The position numbers and the translations under genes are program-made. Below are positions 22,579 to 31,390 of a stretch of 64,000 nt of DNA, piece by piece. Each line of letters opens with the position of its first letter. Within the stretch, counting starts at the first letter, position 1. The stretch comes from Actinocorallia herbida (GTDB taxonomy: Bacteria > Actinomycetota > Actinomycetes > Streptosporangiales > Streptosporangiaceae), in assembly GCF_003751225.1 (NCBI RefSeq), contig NZ_RJKE01000001.1:558001-622000 (forward strand). The letters are read 5' to 3'. The notes below the pieces were generated by a model. It was not told the origin of the DNA, made no database searches, and worked only from the letters and a program-made list of their open reading frames with translations.

Positions 22579-24756
22579 ATGGATGGCGAAACAGACGGGA
22601 TCAGCGGGATGTTCGAGACCTGGGGACGGTTCGTCCACCGGCGCCGCAAGCCCATCCTCTGGCTCTCCCTCGCCGTGGTCCTGTTCTTCGGGGGCTGGGG
22701 CACCGGCGTGTTCGGAGGACTGACCACCGCGGGAGGGTTCGACACACCGAGCAGTCAGAGCCACAAGGCCGCGACACTGCTTGAGGACACGTTCGGCCGG
22801 GGGGAGCCGGACGTCGTCGTGCTGTACGAGGGCGCGCCCGCGGACGTCGCCACCGAGGCCGCCGTGACGCTCTCGCTGGACGAACTGCCCAAGGACAAGG
22901 TCGCCACGGTGGCCACGTACTGGAGCACGGGGTTCCCGCAGTTCGTGAGCGAGGACAAGAAGTCCACCTACGCCGTGCTCACCCTGTCGGGAGAGACCCC
23001 GCAGGAACGGACCGACCAGTACGCCGCCATAGAACCCCTGCTCCGCGACGCCGGAGGGCTGACGGTCGAACTCGGCGGCCCCGTCGCGGTGGAAGACGCG
23101 ATCAACACGCGCATCTCAGGGGACATCGGCGCGGTCGACGCGATCTCCCTGCCGATCCTGCTCGTCCTCCTGCTCGTCATCTTCGGTGGCGTCGTCGCGG
23201 CTTCGCTTCCGCTCGTGATCGGCGGCATCGCCATCCTCGGGTCCTTCACCGCCCTCCACGCCCTCACTCACCTCACCGACGTCTCGACGTTCTCCATCTC
23301 CATCACCACGTTCCTCGGCCTCGGCCTCGCCATCGACTACGGGCTCTTCATGGTCTGGCGCTTCCGCGAGGAACTGGCCCGCGCCGACGGCGACACGGAG
23401 ACCGCGACGGTCCGGACGATGAACACCGCGGGGCGCACCGTCCTGGTCTCGGGCGTCACCGTCGCGACGTCCCTCGCCGGGCTCCTGGTCTTCGAGCAGT
23501 CCTTCCTGCGCTCCATGGGCATGGGCGGCATCGGCACCGTCCTCGTCGCGATGCTCGCCGCGGTCGTCGTCCTGCCCGCGCTCATGGCGGTCCTCGGGCC
23601 GCGGGTCGACAGCCGGCGCACGCGCCGAGTCGGCGAGCCCGCCGAGGACTCGGGACAGCGATGGCGGCGGCTCGCCGACGCGGTCATGCGCCGCCCCGTC
23701 CTCGTCGCCCTGCCGATCGTCGCGCTGCTGCTGGCCGTCGGCTCGCCGTTCCTGCGCATCGCCTGGGGAGGCGTCGACACCAGGGTCCTGCCCGAGGGGA
23801 CCGAGAGCAGGGTCGTCGCCGAGGCGCTCGAGCACGACTTCACGGGCAACACGGTCAACCCGATCGAGGTGGTCGCCCGGGGCGCGGACAAGGGGACCGC
23901 GCGGTCCTACCTCGCCGCCCTCACCCAGGTGCCCGGCGTGACGGGAGGACGGATCACCGGGGTGTCCGGAGACGTCACCCGTATCCAGCTCACGTACGCC
24001 GCGAAGCCTTACTCCGACGGGGCCCGCGACATCGTCGAGAGGGTGAGAGGCGTCCCCGGCCCTGGCACGACGTACGTCGGCGGCGTCTCGGCGACCCTTG
24101 ACGACCAATTGGCCAGCCTCGCCTCACGGCTCCCGCTCCTCGCCGGGATCGTCGGCACGGCGACCTTCGTGCTCCTGTTCCTCGCCTTCGGATCTGTGCT
24201 CCTGCCCGTCAAGGCGATCCTCATGAACCTGCTGTCCCTCACCGCCACCTTCGGCGCGATCGTCTGGATCTTCCAGGACGGGCACTTCTCCGGGCTGCTG
24301 GACTTCACCGTCACGGGCGACATCTCGCCCTCGATGCCCATCCTCATGCTGGCCCTGCTGTTCGGCATCTCGATGGACTACGAGGTGTTCCTGCTGTCGC
24401 GCATCCGGGAGCAGTACGACCTGACCGAGGACAACACCCTCGCCGTCGCCACCGGCCTCCAGCGCACCGGGTCGATCATCACCACCGCGGCGCTGCTGTT
24501 CGTGGTGGTCGTAGGCGCGTTCGCCACCTCGGGCATCAGCTTCATGAAGCTCACCGGGGTCGGCATGGTCATCGCGATCGCGATCGACGCGACGGTCGTC
24601 CGGGCGCTGCTCGTCCCGGCCACGATGCGGCTGCTCGGCTCGGCCAACTGGTGGGTGCCCGGGCCGCTCGTCGGGATCTACCGCAGGTACGGCATCCGCG
24701 AGGAGGAGACGCCGGCTCCCGTGCCGGAGCCGGAGCCGGAGTTGGAGCCGGTCTGA
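22579..24756 (+). CDS. MMPL-family transporter (RND superfamily)
   Basis: 725-residue inner-membrane exporter of the MMPL type, which moves lipids or drugs using proton motive force. It has 11-12 hydrophobic helices in two related halves. The first carries FLGLGLAIDYGLFMVWRFREEL and the second ALLFGISMDYEVFLLSRIREQY, whose Asp-Tyr pairs mark the proton relay. A large extracytoplasmic loop follows the first helix, and a Pro/Glu tail (PVPEPEPE) closes the protein. ATG 22579 is taken; ATG 22609 is equally plausible. The last 79 bp overlap the convergent beta-lactamase-fold gene. Confidence 0.92.
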   Translation: MDGETDGISGMFETWGRFVHRRRKPILWLSLAVVLFFGGWGTGVFGGLTTAGGFDTPSSQSHKAATLLEDTFGRGEPDVVVLYEGAPADVATEAAVTLSLDELPKDKVATVATYWSTGFPQFVSEDKKSTYAVLTLSGETPQERTDQYAAIEPLLRDAGGLTVELGGPVAVEDAINTRISGDIGAVDAISLPILLVLLLVIFGGVVAASLPLVIGGIAILGSFTALHALTHLTDVSTFSISITTFLGLGLAIDYGLFMVWRFREELARADGDTETATVRTMNTAGRTVLVSGVTVATSLAGLLVFEQSFLRSMGMGGIGTVLVAMLAAVVVLPALMAVLGPRVDSRRTRRVGEPAEDSGQRWRRLADAVMRRPVLVALPIVALLLAVGSPFLRIAWGGVDTRVLPEGTESRVVAEALEHDFTGNTVNPIEVVARGADKGTARSYLAALTQVPGVTGGRITGVSGDVTRIQLTYAAKPYSDGARDIVERVRGVPGPGTTYVGGVSATLDDQLASLASRLPLLAGIVGTATFVLLFLAFGSVLLPVKAILMNLLSLTATFGAIVWIFQDGHFSGLLDFTVTGDISPSMPILMLALLFGISMDYEVFLLSRIREQYDLTEDNTLAVATGLQRTGSIITTAALLFVVVVGAFATSGISFMKLTGVGMVIAIAIDATVVRALLVPATMRLLGSANWWVPGPLVGIYRRYGIREEETPAPVPEPEPELEPV

Positions 24757-25739
24757 CCCGTCACGGGTCCGGTGGCGGCGTCCGGAGTCGCGGACGCCGT
24801 GGCCGTGGCCGTGGCCGTCGGTGTCGAGGGCGCCGGCGCGGCGAGGACGTCGGGGGTGGTGGCGCGGAACGCGTCGGCCACCTTCGCCACCAGGTGCTCG
24901 GCGGTCTCGATGCCGTAGCCGTGCGACGGGTTGTGCTTGGTCATCACCGCGATCAGCAGGTCGTGGCCGTGCCCCTCGATCCGCCCCACGCTGTTGACGG
25001 CCCAGCGCTCGCCGTCCCGGGCATGGGTCATCCATCCGTTCTTGACGTAGAGCCCGTCTCCGTCGAGCGCGCCCGCCTCCAGGCCCCAGCGCTGGTCCTC
25101 CTGAACCGCGTTCATCTGCGCCAGGACGAAACCCCGGTTCTCCTCGTCCAACGGGCCGGTGAACAGGTGCTCGAGGAGCCTGACGCGGTCGGCGGGGGTG
25201 GTCGTGGTGAGGCTCCAGCACAGCAGGTCCAGGCACGAGGCGTCGATCGCGGTCGTGTCCTCCAGACCGAAGCGCCGGTCCGCCGCGTTGACGCCGGTGG
25301 CGCTCCCGGCCCGGACGAACGAGCGGTCGGCGGCCTCGTTGTCGGAGTTGCGGATCATGATCTTCAAATCGTCGCGTTCGTAGTCCGTCAGGGCGTCGTC
25401 CGCCTTCTGGTGGCGGAGCAGGAGCGTCATGGCGATGTCGAGCTTGGCGACGCTCGCCGTCACGAACTCGTCGTCCGCCCGGAACGCGTAGGACTGCCCG
25501 GTGACCCGGTCGACGGCCATGATCCCCGCGGCGCTGGCCCGGTCCGCCAGGTAGGCCTTGAAGTCCTTGTTCAGCGCGCTGGAGTCGAGCTTGAGAGGAG
25601 GGGCGGGGGTCGTCGCGGTGGGGGCGGGCGTGGCGGAAGGCGTCGCGGTGGCAGGCGAGCGGTCCGGCGCGGCGGGACTGCAATTCGCGGCCAGCGCGAG
25701 TGCCAGCAGCACGGCGGTCGCGCGGGGAGCTTTGATCAT
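24678..25739 (-). CDS. Secreted class A beta-lactamase-fold serine hydrolase
   Basis: 353-residue exported protein. The N-terminus is a signal peptide with Cys 20 in ALAANC, a lipobox-like but atypical site (Asn at -1), followed by a Thr/Pro/Ala linker (about 21-50). The beta-lactamase fold then shows SVAK (Ser 96, Lys 99), SDN (132-134) and KNG (233-235) in place of KTG. No clear class A Glu166 motif is seen, so efficient beta-lactamase activity is doubtful; a peptidase-like role is possible. A Thr/Ala/Ser/Gly tail overlaps the MMPL gene convergently by 79 bp. Confidence 0.88.
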   Translation of the reverse strand: MIKAPRATAVLLALALAANCSPAAPDRSPATATPSATPAPTATTPAPPLKLDSSALNKDFKAYLADRASAAGIMAVDRVTGQSYAFRADDEFVTASVAKLDIAMTLLLRHQKADDALTDYERDDLKIMIRNSDNEAADRSFVRAGSATGVNAADRRFGLEDTTAIDASCLDLLCWSLTTTTPADRVRLLEHLFTGPLDEENRGFVLAQMNAVQEDQRWGLEAGALDGDGLYVKNGWMTHARDGERWAVNSVGRIEGHGHDLLIAVMTKHNPSHGYGIETAEHLVAKVADAFRATTPDVLAAPAPSTPTATATATASATPDAATGPVTGQTGSNSGSGSGTGAGVSSSRMPYLR

Positions 25740-25778
25740 GTTCGCCTTCTCACCACCGGGACGGTTCCGGGAACCCGC

Positions 25779-26123
25779 TCACCGCCTGCGGGGGAGCGGG
25801 CCCTGCCATCGGGCCCGGCGCAGGTCGACGCGGTCTTCGCCGCGCAGCGGAGTGCCTTCGCGAGCGTACTCGGTGAGGGCGCGCCGCTCGTGTCCGGGCA
25901 GCATCCGGCCGTCCGCGCGGATCACCCGCCACCACGGCACCGCGCCGCCCGAGGTGGCCATCACCCGGCCGACCTGCCTCGGGCCGCCGGCGCCGAGGTA
26001 CTCGGCGACGTCGCCGTAGGTCATGACATGTCCCGATGGGATGCGGTCCACCAGGTCGAGGACGAGGTCGGCGTAGGCGGTCGCGGCTCCGCCCGCCGTC
26101 TCGTCTTCGTTGTGCTCCGGCAT
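25779..26123 (-). CDS. Alkyltransferase-like (ATL) DNA repair protein
   Basis: 114 residues, the C-terminal domain of O6-alkylguanine-DNA alkyltransferase. YGDVAEYLGAGGPRQVGRVMA is the DNA-binding part (arginine-finger region) and the active-site segment reads PWWRV (63-67), where true MGMT has PCHRV. Trp replaces the alkyl-acceptor Cys and also the His. ATL proteins bind alkylated guanine and pass it to nucleotide excision repair rather than removing the alkyl group. Start ATG 26123. The gene follows the beta-lactamase-fold gene start by 40 bp on the same strand. Confidence 0.92.
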   Translation of the reverse strand: MPEHNEDETAGGAATAYADLVLDLVDRIPSGHVMTYGDVAEYLGAGGPRQVGRVMATSGGAVPWWRVIRADGRMLPGHERRALTEYAREGTPLRGEDRVDLRRARWQGPLPRRR

Positions 26124-26181
26124 GGTCCGATCCTGCCACGGGAGGCCGGGCGCGGCGTCTCCGCACACTCGAGGAAAGTAC

Positions 26182-26227
26182 TTGACGATGTGGAAAGTGG
26201 AATGTAGTTTCCAGAGTGGAAAGTGGA
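26182..26227 (+). promoter_or_regulatory. Sigma70-type promoter with repeats for the membrane protein/winged-helix operon
   Basis: TTGACG (26182-26187) and TAGTTT (26205-26210) are separated by exactly 17 bp. GTGGAAAGTGGA occurs at 26190-26201 inside the spacer and again at 26216-26227 around the start point, 26 bp apart. TGGAAA (26191-26196) also pairs with TTTCCA (26208-26213). A repressor bound here would occlude the promoter; the operon's own winged-helix protein is the obvious candidate. Confidence 0.7.
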
Positions 26228-26279
26228 TGTGCCGAGCAGGTCGGCGCCGCGGGCGCCGTCCCCCCAGGAGGTACGTGTG

Positions 26280-26741
26280 ATGAGTGAACTGTCGCCCGAG
26301 GAGGCCCTGGCCCAGGTCGGGCACACACAGCAGAGCGCCTACAGCCGACAGCAACTGCCGGTCTGGTACCCGGCGGGCTGCGCGGCGTGGATGACCGTCT
26401 CCCAGATCGGCCTCGACGACGAGTTCGGCTGGCGGTTCTTCGTGCTCGGCCTCGGCGGCATCGCGGGGATGGGCGCGCTCATCTACCTGCTGCTCAACCG
26501 GTGGGCTCGGGTGCGCTGGACCAAGGAGACCTGGACGCCACGCGCGTCGGCCGTCTACGTCGGCTGGCTCTTCGGCGCGGTGGCCCTCGCGCTCGGCATG
26601 CACTACCTGGTGGTCGACGACCTCGCCGAGCCGGTCCGCAAGCTCGCCTCGGGCGGGGTCGCCGTGGTGTACCTGCTGCTCACCACCCGGCCCGCCGAAG
26701 GGATCGTCATCCGGCTGAGCAAGGGGAAGGTGATCTCATGA
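26280..26741 (+). CDS. Four-helix membrane protein paired with a winged-helix regulator
   Basis: 153-residue protein with four probable transmembrane helices (about 30-50, 56-76, 95-115 and 122-138; examples FFVLGLGGIAGMGALIYLLL and YVGWLFGAVALALGM). The N-terminus contains SPEEALAQVGHTQQSAYSRQQLP and loops carry many aromatic residues. Start ATG 26280 has AGGAGG 8 nt upstream. The stop overlaps the next gene as ATGA (26738-26741), so translation is coupled. The family is known to me only as small actinobacterial membrane proteins encoded beside wHTH genes; function unknown. Confidence 0.85.
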   Translation: MSELSPEEALAQVGHTQQSAYSRQQLPVWYPAGCAAWMTVSQIGLDDEFGWRFFVLGLGGIAGMGALIYLLLNRWARVRWTKETWTPRASAVYVGWLFGAVALALGMHYLVVDDLAEPVRKLASGGVAVVYLLLTTRPAEGIVIRLSKGKVIS

Positions 26742-27049
26742 GCCCGCTCGACCCGGTGATCCACGCACCCGTCAGGTTGCAGATCATGTCGCTGCTCGCG
26801 GCGGCGCAGGAGGCGGAGTTCTCCTTCGTCCGCGATTCCGTCGAGGTCAGCGACTCGGTGCTGTCCAAGCAGGCGGCGGCCCTGGAGAACGCGGGATACG
26901 TCGCCATCCGCAAGGGCCACGTCGGCAAGCGCCCGCGCACCTGGCTCTCCCTCACCCCCGAGGGGCGCGCGGAGTTCCGCGCCTATGTGGCCGAGCTGCA
27001 GCGGATCGTCGGCCGGCCGATCGCCTCGGGCCAGGACGGCGTGCCCTGA
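26738..27049 (+). CDS. Winged-helix transcriptional regulator (MarR/PadR-like, short)
   Basis: 103-residue DNA-binding protein. IHAPVRLQIMSLLAAAQEAEFSF is the first part of the winged helix, SVEVSDSVLSKQAAALENAGYVAIRKG the recognition region, and RPRTWLSLTPEGRAEFRAYVAEL the wing and C-terminal helix. It resembles the stand-alone DUF-type transcriptional regulators (winged helix DNA-binding domain family). It is coupled to the membrane protein gene by an ATGA overlap. It probably represses its own operon at the repeats 26190-26227. A strong terminator follows. Confidence 0.9.
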   Translation: MSPLDPVIHAPVRLQIMSLLAAAQEAEFSFVRDSVEVSDSVLSKQAAALENAGYVAIRKGHVGKRPRTWLSLTPEGRAEFRAYVAELQRIVGRPIASGQDGVP

Positions 27050-27057
27050 AGAGCGAG

Positions 27058-27089
27058 AAGAGCCCCGCGGGAACACCCGCGGGGCTCTT
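27058..27089. terminator. Strong Rho-independent terminator
   Basis: A 14-bp perfect stem (AAGAGCCCCGCGGG pairing with CCCGCGGGGCTCTT) with loop AACA, followed by T. It lies directly after the winged-helix stop and before the convergent moeZ stop, so it may serve both. Confidence 0.88.
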
Positions 27090-27145
27090 TCACCTGCATC
27101 GGCCACTGTGCCGCACCGGCGCGGCGGTCACCGCGCCCGGGGCCG

Positions 27146-28327
27146 TCAGTAGGACGGCAGGCTCGGGTCGATCTGGCGCACCCAGGCCAGCACACCGCCG
27201 CCGACGTGCACGGCGTCGGCGAAGCCGGCCTGCTTCACCACGGCGAGGGCCTCGGCCGAGCGCACACCCGACTTGCAGTGCAGCACGATCTTGCGGTCCT
27301 GCGGCAGCTTCTCCAGCGCGTTCCCGTTGAGGAACTCGCCCTTGGGGATCAGCGTCGCACCCGGGATGCTGACGATCTCGTACTCGTTCGGCTCGCGGAC
27401 GTCGATCAGGAAGATCTTCTCGTCCGCGTCCTGCCAGGCCTTGAGCTCCTGCACGGTGATCGTCGAGTCCTGGGCCGCGTCGGCGGCCTCGACCGAGACC
27501 GCGCCGCAGAAGGCCTCGTAGTCCTCCAGCAGTTCGGTGATCGTGGCGTTCTCACCGCACAGCGGGCACTCGGGGTCCTTGCGCACCTTGACCGAGCGGT
27601 AGGTCATCTCCAGTGCGTCGTAGATCATCAGCCGGCCGACCAACGGCTCGCCGATGCCCGCGAGCAGCTTGATGGCCTCGTTGACCTGGATGGAGCCGAT
27701 CGAGGCGCACAGCACACCGAGGACACCGCCCTCGGCGCAGGAGGGCACCATGCCGGGGGGCGGGGGCTCGGGGTAGAGGCAGCGGTAGCACGGGCCGTGC
27801 TCGGCCCAGAAAACGCTGGCCTGGCCGTCGAAGCGGTAGATGGAGCCCCACACATAGGGCTTGCCGAGCAGGACCGCCGCGTCGTTGACCATGTAGCGGG
27901 TCGCGAAGTTGTCGGTGCCGTCGACGATCAGGTCGTACTGGGCGAAGATCTCCAGCACGTTGTCGCGGTCGAGCGCGGTGTTGTGGACCACGATCTCGAT
28001 CAGCGGGTTGATCTCGCGCACGGTCGCCGCGGCGGACTCGGCCTTCGGCAGGCCGAGCGTGGCCTGCCGGTGGATGATCTGCCGCTGGAGGTTCGACTCG
28101 TCGACGATGTCGAAGTCGATGATGCCCAGCGTGCCGACACCGGCGGCCGCGAGGTACATGAGCGCGGGCGAACCGAGGCCGCCGGCGCCGACGACCAGCA
28201 CCTTGGCGTTCTTCAGGCGCTTCTGCCCGGTCATCCCCACATCGGGGATGATGAGGTGCCGCGAATAGCGGTTCACCTCGTCACGGGTCAGGTCGGCCGC
28301 AGGCTCGACCAGCGGTGGCAGGGACAC
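27146..28327 (-). CDS. moeZ: MoeZ-type adenylyltransferase/sulfurtransferase
   Basis: 393-residue fusion of an E1-like ThiF/MoeB domain and a rhodanese domain. It adenylates and then thiocarboxylates small sulfur-carrier proteins used for molybdopterin, thiamine or siderophore sulfur transfer. ATP-binding GAGGLGSP is near residue 48, with DESNLQRQ and the metal-site Cys pairs in CYRCLYP and CPLCG. The rhodanese part (about 290-393) ends with the active-site loop HCKSGVRS. Start GTG 28327. moaE, its expected functional partner, is at 58970 in the same window but far away. Confidence 0.95.
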   Translation of the reverse strand: MSLPPLVEPAADLTRDEVNRYSRHLIIPDVGMTGQKRLKNAKVLVVGAGGLGSPALMYLAAAGVGTLGIIDFDIVDESNLQRQIIHRQATLGLPKAESAAATVREINPLIEIVVHNTALDRDNVLEIFAQYDLIVDGTDNFATRYMVNDAAVLLGKPYVWGSIYRFDGQASVFWAEHGPCYRCLYPEPPPPGMVPSCAEGGVLGVLCASIGSIQVNEAIKLLAGIGEPLVGRLMIYDALEMTYRSVKVRKDPECPLCGENATITELLEDYEAFCGAVSVEAADAAQDSTITVQELKAWQDADEKIFLIDVREPNEYEIVSIPGATLIPKGEFLNGNALEKLPQDRKIVLHCKSGVRSAEALAVVKQAGFADAVHVGGGVLAWVRQIDPSLPSY

Positions 28328-28402
28328 GTTTCACTCCAATGCCGGGATGGGGCGCGCTGTTCGTCCAGCCATAACCGAGTCATGGTCCGGGACATTCCCA
28401 AT

Positions 28403-29329
28403 CTACCGGTGGGGCGCGGCGGCCCCGCCGATCAGGGCCGCGCCGAGCAGTCCGGCCCGGTCGCCGAGGGAGGCGCGCACGATCTCGACGGGCCGGTGGT
28501 AGGTCGTCCTGGCCGTCACCAGATCGCGCAGCGGCGCCAGCAGGGTCTCGCCGCTCTGGGCGAGGCCGCCGCCGATGACCACGCGCGCCGGGGCGCAGAT
28601 CGTCATATAGGCGAGGATCGCGGTGGCCAGGGCCTCCACGGCGTCGTTCCAGACGCCGAGCGCGGTCGGGTCGCCCGCCTCCACGAGGGCGGCGACATCG
28701 TGCGCCGCGGCGGTGCGGCCGGCCCGCTCGGAGTAGCGGCGGCCGACGGCCGAGGCGGAGGCGACGGTCTCCAGGCATCCCCGCGATCCGCAGCCGCACC
28801 GGTGGCCGCCCTGCTCGATGAGCATGTGGCCTATCTCTCCGCCGTACCCGTTGCCGCTGAACGGGCGCCCTTCGAGGATCATCGCGCCGGCGATGCCGGT
28901 GCCGAGGGCGAGGAACAGCAGGTCGGGCTCGCCCTTGCCCGCGCCGAGCACCGATTCGGCGAGCCCGCCCGCGCGCACGTCGTGTCCGATGGCGACGGGC
29001 AGGTCGGTGTGCGCGGTGAGGTGGTCGCGCAGCGGGAAGTCGGTCCAGCCGATGTTGGCCGAGGAGCGGACCACCCCATCGGCCTCGTCGATGATGCCGG
29101 GGATCACCACACCGGCCCCCGAGGGCCGCAGGTCCCGCGCATCGGCCTGGGCGGACAGATCGCGGACCGCGCCGACCAGGCGTTCGGTCACCGCGGCGGG
29201 GCCGTCCTCGCGGCCGGTGTCGTACAGCCGCTCGGTGATCACCCGCGCGTCGGTTCCGACGAGCCCGGCTTTCATCCGAGTGCCGCCCACGTCAAGCGCG
29301 ACCACGCACGACTCACGCGACTCCGGCAT
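28403..29329 (-). CDS. ROK-family sugar kinase (glucokinase-type)
   Basis: 308-residue ROK kinase phosphorylating glucose or a similar sugar. The phosphate-binding loop is ALDVGGTRMKAG and the sugar site includes GHDVRAGGLAE and GNGYGGEIGHM. The zinc motif is HRCGCGSRGCLE, and an ATP-site GGGLAQSG lies near the end. There is no N-terminal DNA-binding domain, so it is an enzyme rather than a ROK repressor. ATG 29329 has a GGGGAGAG element 7 nt upstream. It is the last gene before the divergent kinase-TPR gene. Confidence 0.92.
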   Translation of the reverse strand: MPESRESCVVALDVGGTRMKAGLVGTDARVITERLYDTGREDGPAAVTERLVGAVRDLSAQADARDLRPSGAGVVIPGIIDEADGVVRSSANIGWTDFPLRDHLTAHTDLPVAIGHDVRAGGLAESVLGAGKGEPDLLFLALGTGIAGAMILEGRPFSGNGYGGEIGHMLIEQGGHRCGCGSRGCLETVASASAVGRRYSERAGRTAAAHDVAALVEAGDPTALGVWNDAVEALATAILAYMTICAPARVVIGGGLAQSGETLLAPLRDLVTARTTYHRPVEIVRASLGDRAGLLGAALIGGAAAPHR

Positions 29330-29581
29330 GCAGGACTCTCCCCTCTACTGTGGGGCGAACCCCCCGGCCGCATCATGCCCTGTCCCCGATGACCGCGGGT
29401 AATCGGAGCCGTCGAGCGGTTTCGGCGACCCCGGAACCCACCGGACGAGGGAGCGATCCCGGAGGGAAGATTCGGCGTCGAAACGGTGCGGGGCAGCCAA
29501 GTCGGATGTTTCACGATGGCAGCCCATGTGGCGCCTGGTTGGTGCGATCATGCGTTCTGGGCCCTCGGGGAGGAGAGTGCG

Positions 29582-31240
29582 TTGACGGACGGGGTGGTTC
29601 TCGGCGGCCGGTACCGGCTGGGCGAGCAGATCGGCAAGGGCGGGATGGGCCAGGTCTTCAAGGCCTTGGACACCCGGTTGGAGCGCGAGGTCGCGGTCAA
29701 GGTGCTGCCGCAGGCGCCGGAGCAGGACACGGTGGGCGTCGCCAGGTTCCTGCGCGAGGCGCGGCTCGCCGCGACCCTCCAGCATCCGGGCATCACCGTC
29801 GTCCACGACATCGACGTGGACGACAACGTGCTCTACCTGGTCATGGAGCTGCTGAACGGCAGGGACCTGCACAAGCTGCTGGAGGCGCGGCCGGGCGGGC
29901 TCCCGCTCGACCAGGCGGTGGACCTGGCGATTCAGATCACCGACGCGCTCGGCGCGGCCCACGCCCGCGGGGTGATCCACCGCGACCTCAAGCCCGCGAA
30001 CGTCATGATCGTGGAGGGCGGCCGGGCGAAGCTCTGCGACTTCGGCATCGCCAAGCACCTGTCGTCGGCGACCGGGCTGACCGGCAGCGGCGTCCTCGGC
30101 ACCCCCGTCTACATGGCGCCCGAGCAGTTCCTCGGCCGCGAGATCGACGCGCGCACCGACGTCTACCTGCTCGGCGGCATGTTCCACGAGCTGTTCTGCG
30201 GCAAGCCGCCGTTCCCGATCGACGAGGGCCTCGAGGAACTCGTCCAGGGGCACCTGCGGTACCAGCCGAAGGGGCCGCGGCACCACAACCCCGCGGTGCC
30301 GCCGGAGGTCGACAGGCTCGTTCTGGACATGCTCGCGAAGGAGCCCGCCGAGCGGCCCGCCGACGCCGCCGAGATCGTCCGGCGCCTGAAGGCGCTCGGC
30401 GCCCTTCCGGCAGGTCCGCCCGCCGCCGGCCCGGCCGCGCACCACCCCGTGTCGGCTCCCCCCGCGCACTCGGCGCCGTCGCTCCCGTCCGCGCCCTCGT
30501 TCCCGCCGGTCTCCGCGCACACGCCGCCGCCCACGCCCGCCGCCGAGTACGACCAGCTGCACAGCCGGGCCGCGCGCTACTGCCACGAGGGCAGGTTCGC
30601 CGACGCGATCACCGCGGCGGAACAGGCGTCCAACGGGCGCGCGCAGCTGCTGGGACCCGAGCACCCCGACACCCTGAGCAGCCGGAACATCCTCGCGTCC
30701 GCGCTCTACCTGGGCGGGCGCGGCCAGGAGGCCGAGGCCGTCGCGCGGACCGTCGCCCAGGCGCGCGCCCGCGTCTTCGGCGGGGAGCACCCGCGGACCC
30801 TGCGCAGCTGGCTGCTCGTCGCGAAGATCCTCTACACGGTCGGCCGGCCGCTGGAATCGCTGCCGATCGCGCAGGGCGTCGCCCGCGACCGCAGCCGCAT
30901 CTTCGGGCCCGAGAACGCCGAGACGCAGGAGGCGCGCAACACCGAGGGCTGGTCCCTGCACGCGCTCGGCCGCCACCCGGAGGCGCTCGGCGTCGCGTTC
31001 GACACCGCGACGGCCCGCGGCAGGCTGCTCGGCAACGAGCACCCCGACACCCTCGAGACCCGGCTCTTGCTGGGCCTGGCCAACCAGGCGGTCGGCCAGT
31101 TCCCGCGCGCCCACGCGATCGCCACGGCCCTCAAGACCGACTGCCACAAGGTCCTCGGCCCGGCGCACCCGCTCACCGCCCGCGCCGAAGCCCTGTGGAC
31201 CTCCCTCAGCGCCCCCTCCCCAACGCCGTACTACCGCTGA
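29582..31240 (+). CDS. Soluble Ser/Thr protein kinase fused to kinesin-light-chain-type TPRs
   Basis: 552 residues, no transmembrane helix. The kinase domain (about 10-265) has IGKGGMGQVF, Lys 40, HRDLKPANV, DFGIAKH and APEQF. A Pro/Ala/Ser linker (about 280-320) leads to about five 42-residue TPRs, each carrying LGPEHPDTL-like sequence, as in kinesin light chains. Such C-terminal TPRs usually hold partner proteins, so this kinase is likely a cytosolic signalling scaffold. The start is TTG 29582, with AGGAG 6 nt upstream; upstream in-frame codons are not conserved in style. Divergent from the ROK gene. Confidence 0.9.
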   Translation: MTDGVVLGGRYRLGEQIGKGGMGQVFKALDTRLEREVAVKVLPQAPEQDTVGVARFLREARLAATLQHPGITVVHDIDVDDNVLYLVMELLNGRDLHKLLEARPGGLPLDQAVDLAIQITDALGAAHARGVIHRDLKPANVMIVEGGRAKLCDFGIAKHLSSATGLTGSGVLGTPVYMAPEQFLGREIDARTDVYLLGGMFHELFCGKPPFPIDEGLEELVQGHLRYQPKGPRHHNPAVPPEVDRLVLDMLAKEPAERPADAAEIVRRLKALGALPAGPPAAGPAAHHPVSAPPAHSAPSLPSAPSFPPVSAHTPPPTPAAEYDQLHSRAARYCHEGRFADAITAAEQASNGRAQLLGPEHPDTLSSRNILASALYLGGRGQEAEAVARTVAQARARVFGGEHPRTLRSWLLVAKILYTVGRPLESLPIAQGVARDRSRIFGPENAETQEARNTEGWSLHALGRHPEALGVAFDTATARGRLLGNEHPDTLETRLLLGLANQAVGQFPRAHAIATALKTDCHKVLGPAHPLTARAEALWTSLSAPSPTPYYR

Positions 31241-31390
31241 GCCGTCAGGCGACGGGTGTGACGCGGGTCGTCACATCCGTCGCGGGCCGCCCTTCCGGAC
31301 GGGGAGCCACTGGGGTTTTTCCGAGATGAAACCTGGCGCGTCGGTGCACATTGGCCCAACGAGGCTGGATCTTCTGCTTGAGTTTCCAGG

